From Clostridia bacterium (GTDB lineage: Bacteria; Bacillota; Clostridia; Oscillospirales; Butyricicoccaceae), in contig JAJPXP010000031.1 in the NCBI GenBank assembly GCA_021205365.1, positions 24,686-73,928 of the forward strand: a DNA stretch of 49,243 nt, given 5' to 3'. The position numbers were made by a program, and so were the translations under genes. Positions 49,086-49,243 of this stretch are shown here, piece by piece. The notes beneath the pieces were generated by a model. The model searched no databases. It was given only the letters and a program-made list of their open reading frames with translations, and was not told where the DNA came from. The stretch's first letter is position 1. Each line of letters begins with the position of its first letter.

Positions 49086-49117
49086 GCCCACCGAATAAAA
49101 AACGAGGTTCGGTGGGC
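49086..49117. terminator. Hairpin after the truncated regulator
   Basis: Perfect 10-bp stem GCCCACCGAA/TTCGGTGGGC with a 12-base loop; moderate T content on either side. Confidence 0.6.
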
Positions 49118-49142
49118 GCTTTGCCATGCTCCGATTACCCTC

Positions 49143-49178
49143 CACTTCCTTATGTGAAGGGAACGAAGGTGGTCTTTT
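49143..49178 (+). repeat. Repeat copy B bracketing the efflux island
   Basis: CACTTCCTTATGTGAAG (49143-49159) and GGTGGTCTTTT (49168-49178), matching copy A at 46150-46187 in inverted orientation. Confidence 0.6.
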
Positions 49179-49196
49179 TCCGTTTTATCAAATCAT

Positions 49197-49243
49197 AACC
49201 ACTAGTAAACTAGTGGTTTGAGTAAGCCCTAGAAGGGCATAGG
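49197..49243 (+). mobile_element. Possible end of an IS200/IS605-type element (cut by window edge)
   Basis: Two hairpins in a row: AACCACTAG-TAAA-CTAGTGGTT (49197-49218) and GCCCT-AGA-AGGGC (49226-49238), then ATAGG at the edge. Subterminal palindromes of this kind, followed by a small leader hairpin, are seen at the left end of IS200/IS605 elements before tnpA. The transposase itself would lie beyond the window, so this is tentative. Confidence 0.35.

Noticed and set aside
1-49243. CRISPR array, rRNA or ordinary tRNA genes
   Set aside because: No regularly spaced repeats were seen, and the only tRNA-like fold noticed belongs to tmRNA.

Overview
The window is chromosomal DNA from a spore-forming, Gram-positive anaerobe of the Clostridia. 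The evidence is the forespore and mother-cell sigma factors (sigG, sigE) with the pro-sigma-E protease spoIIGA, RNase J, a VanW protein, a YlmH-type S4 protein, strong AGGAGG ribosome binding sites and consensus sigma-A promoters. Gene content and moderate GC fit the Oscillospirales (Butyricicoccus/Agathobaculum-like), but that placement is an inference. Nearly everything up to about 45.3 kb is ordinary, densely packed core genome on both strands, with hairpin terminators between most convergent units.

Layout. 0-0.4 kb: 5' end of a metal P-type ATPase gene with an ArsR-type operator. 0.5-4.8 kb: HAD phosphatase, sigG, cobaltochelatase cbiK, and the convergent spoIIGA-sigE pair. 4.9-12.6 kb: S4 protein, birA, thioredoxin-reductase-like flavoprotein, ProC-like reductase, RNase J, and a shortened MetH-like methyltransferase. 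12.8-18.6 kb: an SH3-SH3-3D cell-wall protein with a WalR-like box, a cupin/Smr/amidotransferase operon, a Na/Pi transporter, a phosphodiester glycosidase and an OGG1-like glycosylase. 18.7-21.6 kb: a four-gene operon (DUF896, CCA-adding enzyme, HD protein, YjbQ) in which the CCA enzyme carries an extra degenerate heavy-metal-associated domain. 21.6-32 kb: O-acetylhomoserine sulfhydrylase, metG-tatD with a frameshifted acetyltransferase, a membrane protein, VanW protein, ychF and a phospholipase-C-like protein. 32-38 kb: secA and prfB, divergent. 38-41 kb: an EIIA-like protein lacking its phospho-histidine, a split TauE/SafE exporter, and two tandem paralogous envelope proteins. 41-45.3 kb: nadB-nadC with a leader ORF, a ribokinase-family gene, smpB and tmRNA.

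Downstream of the tmRNA gene the character changes. A decayed unknown ORF, yjdF behind a structured leader that can hide its ribosome binding site, a broken C-terminal piece of a CHAT-like protein, an AT-richer tetR-MATE efflux unit, a truncated DtxR-type regulator and a possible IS200/IS605 end lie here. Two partly matching inverted repeats bracket the efflux unit. This looks like an accessory island at the tmRNA 3' end, a common integration site.

The observations most worth following up are the CCA-HMA fusion, the EIIA homologue without its catalytic His, the WalR-like and Spo0A-like boxes, the tandem paralogue pair, the yjdF leader and the bracketed, decayed island. No intact new defence or mobile system is visible.
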